Origin: Flavobacterium azooxidireducens | Lineage (GTDB): Bacteria; Bacteroidota; Bacteroidia; Flavobacteriales; Flavobacteriaceae | Reading direction: 5' to 3' | Length of the DNA: 64,000 nt | Assembly (NCBI RefSeq): GCF_023195775.1 | Contig: NZ_CP096205.1 | Location: forward strand, 1,364,001 to 1,428,000 | Shown here: piece after piece, positions 18,956-27,559 of the stretch | Numbering within the stretch: position 1 is the stretch's first letter | Layout of the letters: each line of letters begins with the position of its first letter | Translations under genes and position numbers: made by a program | Notes under the pieces: generated by a model | Database searches by the model: none | Seen by the model: the letters and a program-made list of their open reading frames with translations, nothing else | Told to the model about the DNA's origin: nothing

Positions 18956-19306
18956 TTAATTGTCTCTTTTGACTAACATGAAATAGTCGTTTTCCAAAGC
19001 CAAATAGCCCTGATCATACAAAAAATGATAGGTGTTTCCGGTTTTGGTATGTAAAATGGAAGTGAAAAAATCAAAATCAAAACCCTTGCTAAGCAGTTTA
19101 GATTTAGTGGTTTTGCTTTTTCCTTCGGTATTTAATTCGCTTAAAATTCGATAATTTTTTCGCAACTTGTTGTTGATGTTTCGCATCAAATTGTTGCTGT
19201 CTTTGTTCATTTTGTTGTTGTAGGCATTTCTACAACCGTCGCTGCAAAACTTTTTATCTTCGCGACCAATGATTTTTTCGTTACATTCTAAACAGTTTTT
19301 TGTCAT
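18956..19306 (-). CDS. Small zinc-ribbon protein
   Basis: 116 residues. The N-terminus carries a CxxC...CxxxC zinc-ribbon (NCLECNEKI, KKFCSDGCRNAYNNK), as in DUF2116-type or FCS/TRASH-like fingers. The remainder is basic and helical, then LHTKTGNTYHFLYDQGYL. The family is common in Bacteroidota but has no assigned function. A nucleic-acid or protein-binding role is a guess from the zinc finger. Five nt downstream of the next lipoprotein gene. Confidence 0.8.
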   Translation of the reverse strand: MTKNCLECNEKIIGREDKKFCSDGCRNAYNNKMNKDSNNLMRNINNKLRKNYRILSELNTEGKSKTTKSKLLSKGFDFDFFTSILHTKTGNTYHFLYDQGYLALENDYFMLVKRDN

Positions 19307-19310
19307 AATT

Positions 19311-19901
19311 TCATTTTAAATTTTCAATGTCATTAAGTAGTTTTTCACCGTTTTTTTCGATATCGGTTAAAAGATCTTTATATTTTGCTAAGTTGTCTTT
19401 TCGAATTGAAATCTTTTGATTCATACTTTTTGTATTTAAAATTTTAATTTCATATCCCCATACAAAATTTTCGTCAATGATTTCAACTGCTTCCTCTATA
19501 TTCCCAAGAAATCTTGTCATAACAATGTAATCAACATCAATTCTCTCAATAATCGGAATACAATATTTTTTGTCATAAACTCCTTGAAAAGTGACCCCTA
19601 CTAGTTTTTTGTTTGGAAAAGGAACGATAGTAAAACCTTCCTTTTTACTAATTTCAGACTCAATAGTTCTATTAAAATCATTGTGACCATAGCCGTTAGA
19701 ACATTGTAAAACGATTACTTTTATGTTTGATTTAACTTCATTTTCAATAGAATCTTTTTCAATACGATTAACTTTATTAGAGTCAATTTCTTTTTTTTGA
19801 ATTTCAGTATCCATATTTATTTGTTGTTGCTCTTCATTTTTTGAATTGCAACTAATCATGAAAACGAATATGAACAACACTATTGTGAAGGACTCTTTCA
19901 T
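19311..19901 (-). CDS. Lipoprotein of unknown function
   Basis: 196 residues. A lipoprotein signal (FIFVFMISCNS, Cys 18) is followed by an acidic/Gln-rich linker to about residue 55. The globular part has KVIVLQCSNGYGHND, VDYIVMTRFLGNIEEAVE and WGYEIKILNTKSM. That alternation of strands and helices vaguely recalls TolB-N/CsgG-like periplasmic domains, but I do not recognise the family. It lies between the GNAT-nitrilase gene (1-nt gap) and the zinc-ribbon gene. Confidence 0.7.
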   Translation of the reverse strand: MKESFTIVLFIFVFMISCNSKNEEQQQINMDTEIQKKEIDSNKVNRIEKDSIENEVKSNIKVIVLQCSNGYGHNDFNRTIESEISKKEGFTIVPFPNKKLVGVTFQGVYDKKYCIPIIERIDVDYIVMTRFLGNIEEAVEIIDENFVWGYEIKILNTKSMNQKISIRKDNLAKYKDLLTDIEKNGEKLLNDIENLK

Positions 19902-19902
19902 A

Positions 19903-21429
19903 CTATTTCAATTTCTTAATGTTGTATAAATCATGTCTTCTGTCTTTTAAAATTCGGACAGTTCCAAATTCGTGCAATTGTTTTAGTAAATCTAAATCAA
20001 CATCAACAATTAATGTCATTTCGGTGTTTGGCGTGGCTTCGGCCTTGATTCCATTACTTGGAAAAGCAAAATCAGAAGGTGTAAAAACCGCTGATTGAGC
20101 ATACTGAATATCCATATTATTTACCTTTGGTAAGTTACCAACGCAACCGGCAATTGCCACATAACACTCGTTTTCAATGGCTCTAGATTGAGCACAATGT
20201 TTCACGCGTGTGTAACCGTTTTGAGTATCGGTTAAAAACGGAACGAAAAGAATATTCATTCCTTCATCGGCCATTAATCGGGATAATTCCGGAAATTCCA
20301 CATCATAACAAATCATAATGCCAATTTTTCCGCAATCGGTGTCGAAGGTTTTAATTTGCGATCCGCCTTTCATTCCCCAATGCAACGATTCGTTGGGTGT
20401 GATGTGAATTTTGGTGTACATTTCGCTGCTTCCATCGCGTTTGCACAGAAATCCAACGTTGTATAAAACACCGTTTTCCAGGTAAGGCATACTTCCTGTA
20501 ATGATGTTGATGTTATAAGAAATGGCATATTCTTGAAATCTTTTTCGAATGGGTTCCGAATGTTTTGCTAGTTCACGAATCGCATCAGCTTCGGAAAGAT
20601 GGTTGTAATCCGCCATCAAAGGTGCGGTGAAAAGTTCGGGGAATAACGCAAAATCACTTCCGTAACCGGAAACAACATCGATAAAAAATTCGGCTTGCTC
20701 AAAAAGTTGTTCTAAGTTGTTCAATGGACGCATTTGCCATTGAATTAATCCTAAACGAATGACGCTCTTTTTAAGGTTAATTAAATTCGGATTTTCATCA
20801 TAATAAATATTGTTCCATTCCATCAAAACCGCATATTCGTTAGAACTGGTATCGCCAACCAAATAATTTTTCATGATTTTTTTTACGTGAAAATCATTGC
20901 TTATTTGAAAAGATAAAACAGGATCATAGAGTTCTTTTAATTTTACTTTTTCAATATATTGTTTGGGAGAAAGTTCTTCTTTGTAATCAATATAATTCGG
21001 AATTCTGCCAGCGAAAATAATGGATTTAAGGTTCAATTGTTCGCATAATTCCTTTCGAGCATCATACAAACGTCTTCCCAATCTTAAACCTCTGTATTTT
21101 GGATGTATGAAAACATCAATTCCATATAAAACTTCACCTTCTTGATTGTGTGTATCAAAAGAATAATTTCCTGTAATTTGGGCGTACGTGTGATTGGCAA
21201 TCACTTTTCGATAATCGATAATCAATGAAAGTGCTGAGCCAACAACTTTTCCATCCACCAAAACAACCAATTGTCCTTCGGGGAAAATGGAAAGTAATTT
21301 TTCGATATGATGTTCTTTCCAATACGAATTTTCGAGTTCGCTATAGGCTTCCATCATCGAATTTTTCAATTCTTTGTAATCTTCAATTTGTAAATTTCGT
21401 AACTCAATTTTCTTAATTGCTTCGTGCAT
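19903..21429 (-). CDS. GNAT acetyltransferase / nitrilase-family amidohydrolase fusion
   Basis: 508 residues. Residues 1-210 are a GNAT domain (GIDVFIHPKYRGLRLGRRLYDARKE carries the acetyl-CoA loop). Residues about 222-508 are a carbon-nitrogen hydrolase with the catalytic triad Glu (LFPELFTAP), Lys (YTKIHITPNE) and Cys (IGIMICYDVEFPEL). The same fusion is widespread in Bacteroidota. The hydrolase half would release ammonia from an amide and the GNAT half would acylate an amine. The physiological substrate is not known to me. Cytoplasmic; first of a three-gene group. Confidence 0.93.
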   Translation of the reverse strand: MHEAIKKIELRNLQIEDYKELKNSMMEAYSELENSYWKEHHIEKLLSIFPEGQLVVLVDGKVVGSALSLIIDYRKVIANHTYAQITGNYSFDTHNQEGEVLYGIDVFIHPKYRGLRLGRRLYDARKELCEQLNLKSIIFAGRIPNYIDYKEELSPKQYIEKVKLKELYDPVLSFQISNDFHVKKIMKNYLVGDTSSNEYAVLMEWNNIYYDENPNLINLKKSVIRLGLIQWQMRPLNNLEQLFEQAEFFIDVVSGYGSDFALFPELFTAPLMADYNHLSEADAIRELAKHSEPIRKRFQEYAISYNINIITGSMPYLENGVLYNVGFLCKRDGSSEMYTKIHITPNESLHWGMKGGSQIKTFDTDCGKIGIMICYDVEFPELSRLMADEGMNILFVPFLTDTQNGYTRVKHCAQSRAIENECYVAIAGCVGNLPKVNNMDIQYAQSAVFTPSDFAFPSNGIKAEATPNTEMTLIVDVDLDLLKQLHEFGTVRILKDRRHDLYNIKKLK

Positions 21430-21607
21430 ATACTTTGTTTTTCTGCAAGATACAAAAAATATTTTCCGTTTACAAACGCTTACAAATATTTACAACCGAA
21501 AGTAATTGTTTTTCTACCGAATAAAATTTGCCGGTTGTCACAACTTTGCAATGTCGAAACGAAAGAACGACAACAATTTTTATAAACCATTTAAAATTTT
21601 AAAAGCC

Positions 21608-21937
21608 ATGAATGCAATGAAAAACAAAGTACAATTAATCGGACATGTTGGAAACGAACCAATCATTAGAGATTTAGACGGAGGGAAAAAAGTAGCAAAC
21701 TTATCGCTAGCCACAAAAGATGTTTTCGTAAACAAAAGTGGAGATCAAAAAGAACAAACGCAATGGCATAATGTTGTTGCTTGGGGAAAAACAGCCGAAA
21801 TCATCGAGAAATTTGTTGATAAAGGAAAGCAAATTGGTATCATCGGGAAACTGACTTCCAGAAGTTATGACGACAAAGAAGGCAACAAACGCTATGTAAC
21901 GGAAGTGGTTGTGAATGAACTGCTTTTGATGAATTAA
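21608..21937 (+). CDS. ssb: Single-stranded DNA-binding protein, short paralog 1
   Basis: 109 residues from the ATG at 21608, chosen because the OB-fold starts there (KNKVQLIGHVGNEP). The upstream in-frame extension is unlike SSB. Further family motifs are VANLSLATKD, QTQWHNVVAWGKTAEI, GIIGKLTSRSYDDKEG and RYVTEVVVNE. The protein stops right after the OB-fold, so the acidic C-terminal tip that recruits partner proteins (DDDIPF-like) is absent. About 65 nt upstream of a second, similar ssb, so the pair arose by duplication. Confidence 0.93.
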   Translation: MNAMKNKVQLIGHVGNEPIIRDLDGGKKVANLSLATKDVFVNKSGDQKEQTQWHNVVAWGKTAEIIEKFVDKGKQIGIIGKLTSRSYDDKEGNKRYVTEVVVNELLLMN

Positions 21938-22002
21938 ACTTTCAAAAGATCAATTACAATATCAATAACAAAAATCAAATAAACCATTAAATTTTATACG
22001 CC

Positions 22003-22332
22003 ATGAACACAATGAAAAACAGAGTACAGTTAATCGGTCACGTTGGAAATGACCCTGAAGTAAAAACCTTCGAAGGTGGAAAAGTAGCGAATTTTAATAT
22101 CGCTACGAATGATTCTTACACCAACAAAAAAGGTGAAAAAGTGGAACAAACCGAATGGCATCGTTTGGTTGCTTGGGATAAAAATGCCGAAATCATCGAA
22201 AAATTTGTAACCAAAGGAAAAGAAATTGCCATTGAAGGTAAACTAACCTCCAGAAGTTATGATGATAAAGATGGAAACAAACGCTACATCACAGAAGTGA
22301 TTGTGAATGATATAATGTTGTTAGGTAAATAA
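22003..22332 (+). CDS. ssb: Single-stranded DNA-binding protein, short paralog 2
   Basis: 109 residues, one OB-fold (NRVQLIGHVGNDPEVK, VANFNIATNDSY, QTEWHRLVAWDKNAEI, AIEGKLTSRSYDDKDG). It is clearly a sister of the preceding gene and also ends at the OB-fold with no acidic tail. It is followed after 19 nt by an HRDC protein. Short SSBs like these may be accessory (competence, recombination) or may mix with a full-length SSB encoded elsewhere; the latter is inference. Confidence 0.93.
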   Translation: MNTMKNRVQLIGHVGNDPEVKTFEGGKVANFNIATNDSYTNKKGEKVEQTEWHRLVAWDKNAEIIEKFVTKGKEIAIEGKLTSRSYDDKDGNKRYITEVIVNDIMLLGK

Positions 22333-22351
22333 ATCCATTAAACTAGAAATT

Positions 22352-22804
22352 ATGAAAGTAAAACATTTCAGAGTTCGTGTAAGTGGGGAGTATTTACAGA
22401 ACGATCAAGACGCCATCAATCAGTTTTTAACCGATGTAAACGTTGAAAAAACAGCAACTAATTTTATAACAGGAATGATTGATTATTGGTCAGTTTTAGT
22501 TTTTTATTCACCAAAAACTGAAAAAATAAAAGAAACAACTGAAACAGAAAAAGTGGCCGTTTTGAATTATGATGAGTTAACTTTAGAAGAAAAAAACACA
22601 TTGAATTCGCTTAAACATTGGCGAAGTGAGAAATCGTCAAAATTAGGATTACCACAATATATGATTTGTCATAATTCTGAATTGATGACAATTGCAAAGC
22701 TAAAACCGGATTCGGTTGATGAACTGAAAAAGATTAAAGGTTTTGGAGAAAATAAAATTTCAAGATACGGAAACGATATCATTTCGTTATTACACGCCAG
22801 TTAA
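22352..22804 (+). CDS. HRDC domain protein
   Basis: 150 residues. Residues about 70-148 form an HRDC helical domain: LNSLKHWRSEKSSKLGLPQYMICHNSELMTIAKLKP, then DELKKIKGFGENKISRYG. This is the nucleic-acid-binding module at the end of RecQ helicases. The N-terminal 65 residues (VKHFRVRVSGEYLQNDQDAI) are a short unrecognised domain. It has no helicase. With two ssb genes directly upstream it probably works on single-stranded DNA, but its exact job is unknown. Confidence 0.85.
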   Translation: MKVKHFRVRVSGEYLQNDQDAINQFLTDVNVEKTATNFITGMIDYWSVLVFYSPKTEKIKETTETEKVAVLNYDELTLEEKNTLNSLKHWRSEKSSKLGLPQYMICHNSELMTIAKLKPDSVDELKKIKGFGENKISRYGNDIISLLHAS

Positions 22805-22821
22805 ATTTATTTAAGATTAGT

Positions 22822-22855
22822 AAAAAGCGACAACGTAAAATATTGTCGCTTTTTT
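22822..22855 (+). terminator. Rho-independent terminator of the ssb operon
   Basis: AAAAAGCGACAA (22822-22833), loop of about 9 nt, TTGTCGCTTTTTTT. Perfect stem with a T tract, 18 nt after the HRDC stop codon. Confidence 0.85.
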
Positions 22856-22991
22856 TATGAAAATAAGAATTTGAACATATATAAATTAAAAACTTTTCAA
22901 CACGAAAACGTTTTCGGTGAGGTGTTGTATAGGTAAGGTGTTAAATTATTGAAGTATTTATTTAACTTTATTGTAAATTAACATAAATCGT

Positions 22992-23420
22992 ATGAGCCAG
23001 TTAAAAATTATTTTCGTTTTAGTATTGATGTGTTTGATTTCAAAAAGTTCATTTGGACAAGTTGGAATTAACACAACAACACCTTTAAGCACTTTAGATA
23101 TTAATGGAAATTTATCATTAAAAACTGTTATTTTGGTAGGAAGTGCTACACCAACTTTAATTAATGACGGAGTTTATATTTCTTTGCAACCTTTATTAAC
23201 AGATCAGGAATTCAGATTGCCAAATGCTGTAAATTTTCCGGGAAGAGTTTATATTTTAAGAAACATACAAAATAGTGTTACAGCTCGTTTAACCACTGCG
23301 GGAGGGTTATTGTTTCCAAAAACATCGACCACAGGAAGCACAGATGTTTATATGTTTGAAGGAAATAATAGAAGTTTAATCGTCATCAGTGACGGAATCA
23401 ATTGGACATATTTTAATTAA
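22992..23420 (+). CDS. Secreted protein with VGINTTTP N-terminus
   Basis: 142 residues. Signal peptide MSQLKIIFVLVLMCLISKSSFG, then QVGINTTTPLSTLDINGNL, a start shared by many secreted flavobacterial proteins related to tail-fibre-like or shufflon-like surface proteins. The rest is beta-rich (VYILRNIQNSVTARLTTAG). No enzymatic motif. Single gene, convergent with the HAD hydrolase (15-nt gap). Function unknown. Confidence 0.8.
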   Translation: MSQLKIIFVLVLMCLISKSSFGQVGINTTTPLSTLDINGNLSLKTVILVGSATPTLINDGVYISLQPLLTDQEFRLPNAVNFPGRVYILRNIQNSVTARLTTAGGLLFPKTSTTGSTDVYMFEGNNRSLIVISDGINWTYFN

Positions 23421-23435
23421 GAAATCTCCAAGCAA

Positions 23436-24128
23436 CTACTTTTTAAGCAAAATCGGCAAAACTTCCGTAATTTTTTCAATTGTTTTAAAGTTGGGATGTT
23501 CCACTTTGTGGTCAATTCGCTCGTGAGCCCAAGTGGTATGAAAAGGAACGTGAACGGCATATCCTCCCATTTGCAAAACCGGTAAAACATCCGATTTCAG
23601 TGAATTTCCAATCATAAAAAATTCCTCCGGTTTGATTTCAAGCCGACCGATTAATTTTTGATAATCCAACACTTGTTTGTCAGACATCACTTCAATATGG
23701 TGAAAATATTTACCCAAACCGGAATCGTGTAATTTACGTTGTTGATCTTTTAAATCGCCTTTGGTAGCAACAACCAATTTGTATTTTCCGTGTAATTCTG
23801 CCAAAGTTTCTTCAACACCGTCTAACAATTCAATTGGTTTTTCTAATAATTCTTTACCGTATTGAATAATTTTTTCGACAATTTCGATTGAAATTGTGTT
23901 ATTCGAAATTTTCATCGCCGCTTCAATCATCGACAAAATATAGGCTTTAATTCCATAACCATAAACCGGTAAATTTTGAATTTCCGTCCGAAATAATTCC
24001 TGCGATAAACTTTGATGTGATAAATAATCTTCCATCAAACCACAGAATTTCTTCTCGGTTTCTTCAAAATAGGGCTCGTTAACAAATAAAGTGTCGTCGG
24101 CGTCGAATGCGATTACTTTTAGGTTCAT
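23436..24128 (-). CDS. HAD family hydrolase
   Basis: 230 residues. HAD motif I is IAFDADDTLF (nucleophile and acid Asp). Motif II is VVATKGD. Motif III is a Lys around QVLDYQKL, and motif IV is MIGNSLKSDV. It fits the subfamily of small phosphatases acting on sugar phosphates or nucleotides; the substrate is not readable. Starts 11 nt after the metG stop and probably shares its transcript. Confidence 0.9.
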   Translation of the reverse strand: MNLKVIAFDADDTLFVNEPYFEETEKKFCGLMEDYLSHQSLSQELFRTEIQNLPVYGYGIKAYILSMIEAAMKISNNTISIEIVEKIIQYGKELLEKPIELLDGVEETLAELHGKYKLVVATKGDLKDQQRKLHDSGLGKYFHHIEVMSDKQVLDYQKLIGRLEIKPEEFFMIGNSLKSDVLPVLQMGGYAVHVPFHTTWAHERIDHKVEHPNFKTIEKITEVLPILLKK

Positions 24129-24139
24129 ATATTATTTTT

Positions 24140-26212
24140 TTAAGAAATCAACGCCCCATTATCAACCCCATCTCCATCCGGATTCATAAAAACCAATTTT
24201 CCTTCCGCGTTATTGGTCATTAAAATCATCCCTTGGCTTTCAACACCTCGCAATGCTCTTGGTGCTAAATTCACTAAAACGGTTACTCTTTTTCCAACCA
24301 CTTCTTCCGGTGAAAAATGTTCAGCAATTCCCGAAACAATGGTTCGCACATCAATTCCTGTATCCACTTTTAAAACCAATAATTTATTTGCTTTTGGCAT
24401 TTTTTCAGCTTCCAAAATAGTTCCGACACGTAAATCTAATTTTGAAAAATCTTCAAAAGTTGTCGTTTCTTTTTGTGGTTCTACAGTTCTGTTTTCCATT
24501 TTGTTAGCGGTTTTAGTTGCTTCCAATTTGTCTATTTGTTTTTGAATTTCGGCATCGTCAATCTGTGCAAACAATATTTCACCTTGACCGATTTTGTAAC
24601 CTGGTTTTAATAATTCGGATGATTTGGAAACGGTTTCCCATCCTTTATGAGATTCCTCCTTCGTCGGAATGACAAGAATGCGTGAAAGTTTCTCAGCCGT
24701 AAATGGCAAAAAAGGTTCCGATAAAACCCCCAACGCAGTCGCAATTTGCAACGCAACATACATCTGTGTTTTCACACGTTCCGGATCGGTTTTAATCATC
24801 TTCCAAGGTTCTTCATCGGCTAAATATTTATTACCTAATCGAGCCACATTCATCAATTCACCTTGTGCTTCTCTAAATCGGTATCGTTCAATTGAACTTG
24901 CAATCACAGCCGGATACGCTTTTAATTCTGCTAAAGTCTGCTCATCAACCTCCGAAAATTCATTCGGTTGAGGAACAATTCCATCATAGTATTTATTCGT
25001 CAAAACCACCACACGATTTATGAAATTCCCATAAACCGCTGCCAATTCATTATTATTTCTCGCTTGAAAATCCTTCCAAGTAAAATCATTGTCTTTCGTT
25101 TCCGGAGCATTCGCCGTCAAAGCATAACGCAAAACATCTTGCTTATCCGGAAAATCAACCAAATATTCGTGCAGCCAAACCGCCCAGTTTTTTGAAGTTG
25201 ACAATTTATTTCCTTCCAAATTCAAAAATTCATTCGCCGGAACATTATCAGGCAAAATAAAACTGCCTTCAGCCTTCAGCATCGCCGGAAAAATAATGCA
25301 ATGAAAAACGATGTTATCTTTTCCAATAAAATGAACCAATTTAGTGTCAGCATCTTTCCAATACGGTTCCCAATCTTTTCCTTCTTTGGCAGCCCATTCT
25401 TTAGTAGAAGAAATGTAACCAATCGGAGCATCAAACCAAACATACAATTTCTTGCCTTCGGCACCTTCCACAGGAACATCAATTCCCCAATCCAAATCAC
25501 GAGTGACAGCTCTTGGTTTCAAACCATCATCTAACCACGATTTCACTTGACCCAAAACGTTGGTTTTCCAATCATTTTTATGACCGACTAAAATCCATTC
25601 CTTTAAAAAATCATCATATCTGTCCAATGGCAAAAACCAATGTTTCGTCGATTTCAAAATCGGAGTTTCACCAGTAATCGTCGATTTCGGATTAATCAAA
25701 TCGGTTGCATTTAAGGTCGATCCACATTTTTCACATTGATCGCCGTACGCTTCTTCGTTGCCACACTTCGGACAAGTTCCAACCACAAATCGATCGGCCA
25801 AAAACTGATCAGCTTTCGCGTCATACAATTGTTCATTGGTTTCCTCAATAAAATCGCCGTTCTCATACAATTTTCTAAAAAAAGCAGAAGCCGTTTCGTG
25901 GTGAATTTTAGACGAAGTCCGCGAATAATTATCAAACGAAATTCCAAAATCCACAAACGATTTCCGGATAATTCCATCATATTTATCAATCACTTCCTGA
26001 GGCGTAATTCCCTCTTTTTTGGCTTTCATCGAAATCGCCACGCCGTGTTCATCACTACCACAAATAAACGCCACATCTTTCCCCTGCAAACGCAAATAGC
26101 GAGCATAAATATCAGACGGAACATAAACTCCCGCCAAATGACCAATGTGAATCGGTCCGTTCGTATAAGGCAACGCCGCCGTAATCGTATATCTTTTTGG
26201 ATTTTCTATCAT
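24140..26212 (-). CDS. metG: Methionyl-tRNA synthetase
   Basis: 690 residues from ATG 26212 ([19 protein letters not shown]). A longer frame upstream is not MetG-like. Class I signatures: HIGH in [10 protein letters not shown], zinc knuckles in TCPKCGNEE and DQCEKCGST, and the KMSKS-type loop as KLSTS. A C-terminal tRNA-binding OB-fold ([17 protein letters not shown]) is present. Residues about 513-523 ([11 protein letters not shown]) are encoded by a family A palindromic repeat arm embedded in frame between the anticodon-binding domain and the C-terminal part. Charges tRNA with methionine; essential. Confidence 0.97.
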   Translation of the reverse strand: MIENPKRYTITAALPYTNGPIHIGHLAGVYVPSDIYARYLRLQGKDVAFICGSDEHGVAISMKAKKEGITPQEVIDKYDGIIRKSFVDFGISFDNYSRTSSKIHHETASAFFRKLYENGDFIEETNEQLYDAKADQFLADRFVVGTCPKCGNEEAYGDQCEKCGSTLNATDLINPKSTITGETPILKSTKHWFLPLDRYDDFLKEWILVGHKNDWKTNVLGQVKSWLDDGLKPRAVTRDLDWGIDVPVEGAEGKKLYVWFDAPIGYISSTKEWAAKEGKDWEPYWKDADTKLVHFIGKDNIVFHCIIFPAMLKAEGSFILPDNVPANEFLNLEGNKLSTSKNWAVWLHEYLVDFPDKQDVLRYALTANAPETKDNDFTWKDFQARNNNELAAVYGNFINRVVVLTNKYYDGIVPQPNEFSEVDEQTLAELKAYPAVIASSIERYRFREAQGELMNVARLGNKYLADEEPWKMIKTDPERVKTQMYVALQIATALGVLSEPFLPFTAEKLSRILVIPTKEESHKGWETVSKSSELLKPGYKIGQGEILFAQIDDAEIQKQIDKLEATKTANKMENRTVEPQKETTTFEDFSKLDLRVGTILEAEKMPKANKLLVLKVDTGIDVRTIVSGIAEHFSPEEVVGKRVTVLVNLAPRALRGVESQGMILMTNNAEGKLVFMNPDGDGVDNGALIS
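24644..24676. repeat. Family A repeat arm inside metG
   Basis: TTTATGAGATTCCTCCTTCG and the following CGGAATGACAAG match one arm of the intergenic palindromes at 6461-6491 and 29401-29432 with a few changes. It is in frame and adds about 11 residues ([11 protein letters not shown]). Confidence 0.75.
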
Positions 26213-26230
26213 AAACTTCAAAATTGTATG

Positions 26231-26259
26231 CAAAAATAAGTTTTTTATCGCACAGACAA
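26231..26259 (-). promoter_or_regulatory. Promoter of metG
   Basis: On the minus strand TTG (26259-26257), 18 bp, TATTTTTG (26238-26231). Both elements and spacing fit the Bacteroidota consensus. The start would lie about 15 nt upstream of the metG ATG. Confidence 0.6.
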
Positions 26260-26284
26260 GAGGCAATGACTTCAGAGATTGCAA

Positions 26285-26443
26285 TTTATTTTTTTCAAGA
26301 AGCTATTCCGGCTATCCGTTTCAAGCTTTTTTGTCTTGTTGTTTTTTTCTAAGGCAAAAAAAGAGCTTCCTTTGGTCGCTTTTTTTTGCCAAGAAAAAAT
26401 ACAACAATCCTGCAAAAGGCTTTCCACTGCTATCCGGGCTAGG
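26285..26443 (-). repeat. Interspersed stem-loop element, family B copy 3 (reverse)
   Basis: Read on the minus strand it starts AGCCCGGATAGCAGTGGAAA (26443 downward), has long A/T-rich arms and ends with GAAACGGATAGCCGGAATAG. This is the same plan as copies 1, 2 and 4 but with a different central stem. It fills most of the divergent gap between metG and the methyltransferase gene. Confidence 0.7.
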
Positions 26444-26509
26444 GATAAGTGCAATAAAGAGAGATGTAATCAATCATTTTATTAAAATATCAAAAGTCAA
26501 AAAAATTAG

Positions 26510-26517
26510 TAACTTTG
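26510..26517 (+). promoter_or_regulatory. -7 box directly before the methyltransferase ATG
   Basis: TAACTTTG ends only 4 nt before the ATG at 26522, so the mRNA would begin at or next to the start codon (leaderless). No convincing TTG element. Confidence 0.45.
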
Positions 26518-26521
26518 ATAA

Positions 26522-27559
26522 ATGATTAAAACAGATAAAAATATACTTTCAAATTATAACTTTATCGACCTATTTGCAGGAATAGGAGGATTTCATTTGG
26601 CTTTAAAATCATTTGGTGCTAATTGTGTTTTTGCCTCTGAATGGGACAAATTTGCATCAACAACTTACTATGAAAACTTCGGAATAAAGCCTCTTGGAGA
26701 CATCACTAAAATCAATGAAAGTGAAATTCCTACCCATGATATTCTTTGTGGTGGTTTTCCTTGTCAAGCCTTTTCAATTTCTGGAAAACAAAAAGGTTTT
26801 GAAGATACAAGAGGAACATTGTTTTTTGATATAGCAAGAATTGTAAACCATCACAAACCAAAAGTTCTTTTTTTAGAGAATGTAAAAAACTTAGTCAAGC
26901 ACGAAAATGGGAAGACATTAGAAATTATTACTAACATTCTGAAAGAATTAGATTATGAGGTTTTTACCAAAGTATTGAACTCCAGTAATTTTGGACTACC
27001 TCAAAACCGTGAGAGATTGTACATAATTGCCTTTCATAAATCAATAGATTCAAGCAAATTTAGTTTTCCTTCACCAACTAACGAACCAATTTGTTTAGGT
27101 AAAATTCTCGAAAATCAACCTGAAAATGCCAAAGTTATTGATAGAGATGATATTGAAATTTATAAAAATTATACTGTTTCAAGCAACTTGTTTTCAGATA
27201 TACAATTGCTCAACAAACCTATACAGATAGGAAAAGTTAACAAAGGTGGACAAGGAGAAAGAATTTACCATCCATTAGGTCATGCAATTACGCTTTCTGC
27301 ACATGGAGGTGGAGTGGGTTCAAAAACAGGATTGTATCTCATTAATGATAAAATACGAAAATTATCACCAAGAGAATGTGCAAGAGTACAAGGTTTTCCA
27401 GAGAGTTTTATTTTAAATTCATCAGACACACAAACGTATAAACAATTTGGAAATAGTGTTTCTGTTAATGTTTTACAACATATCCTATTCGAGATTGCAA
27501 AAGTTTTGAACGCAAACAGTAAAAATTTAATCCAAACAACTAAGTTAGAATATGCATAA
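26522..27559 (+). CDS. DNA cytosine-5 methyltransferase, HhaI/HinP1I type (GCGC)
   Basis: 345 residues with all m5C motifs: I FIDLFAGIGGF, IV GGFPCQAFS with catalytic Cys 81, VI FLENVKNL, VIII QNRERLYII and X QFGNSVSVNVLQH. The target-recognition region GGQGERIYHPLGHAITLSAH followed by GGGVGSKTG closely resembles M.HhaI as I remember it. It should therefore modify the inner cytosine of GCGC. The gene overlaps the endonuclease gene by 8 nt. Cytoplasmic; protects host DNA from its partner. Low GC content suggests acquisition. Confidence 0.95.
   Translation: MIKTDKNILSNYNFIDLFAGIGGFHLALKSFGANCVFASEWDKFASTTYYENFGIKPLGDITKINESEIPTHDILCGGFPCQAFSISGKQKGFEDTRGTLFFDIARIVNHHKPKVLFLENVKNLVKHENGKTLEIITNILKELDYEVFTKVLNSSNFGLPQNRERLYIIAFHKSIDSSKFSFPSPTNEPICLGKILENQPENAKVIDRDDIEIYKNYTVSSNLFSDIQLLNKPIQIGKVNKGGQGERIYHPLGHAITLSAHGGGVGSKTGLYLINDKIRKLSPRECARVQGFPESFILNSSDTQTYKQFGNSVSVNVLQHILFEIAKVLNANSKNLIQTTKLEYA

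Noticed and set aside
21506..21607. N-terminal extension of the first SSB
   Set aside because: The OB-fold starts at the ATG 21608, matching its paralog; the extension is unlike SSB.
26213..26284. 24-residue N-terminal extension of MetG
   Set aside because: The extension is not conserved MetG sequence and the promoter (26231-26259) lies within it; the ATG at 26212 fits.
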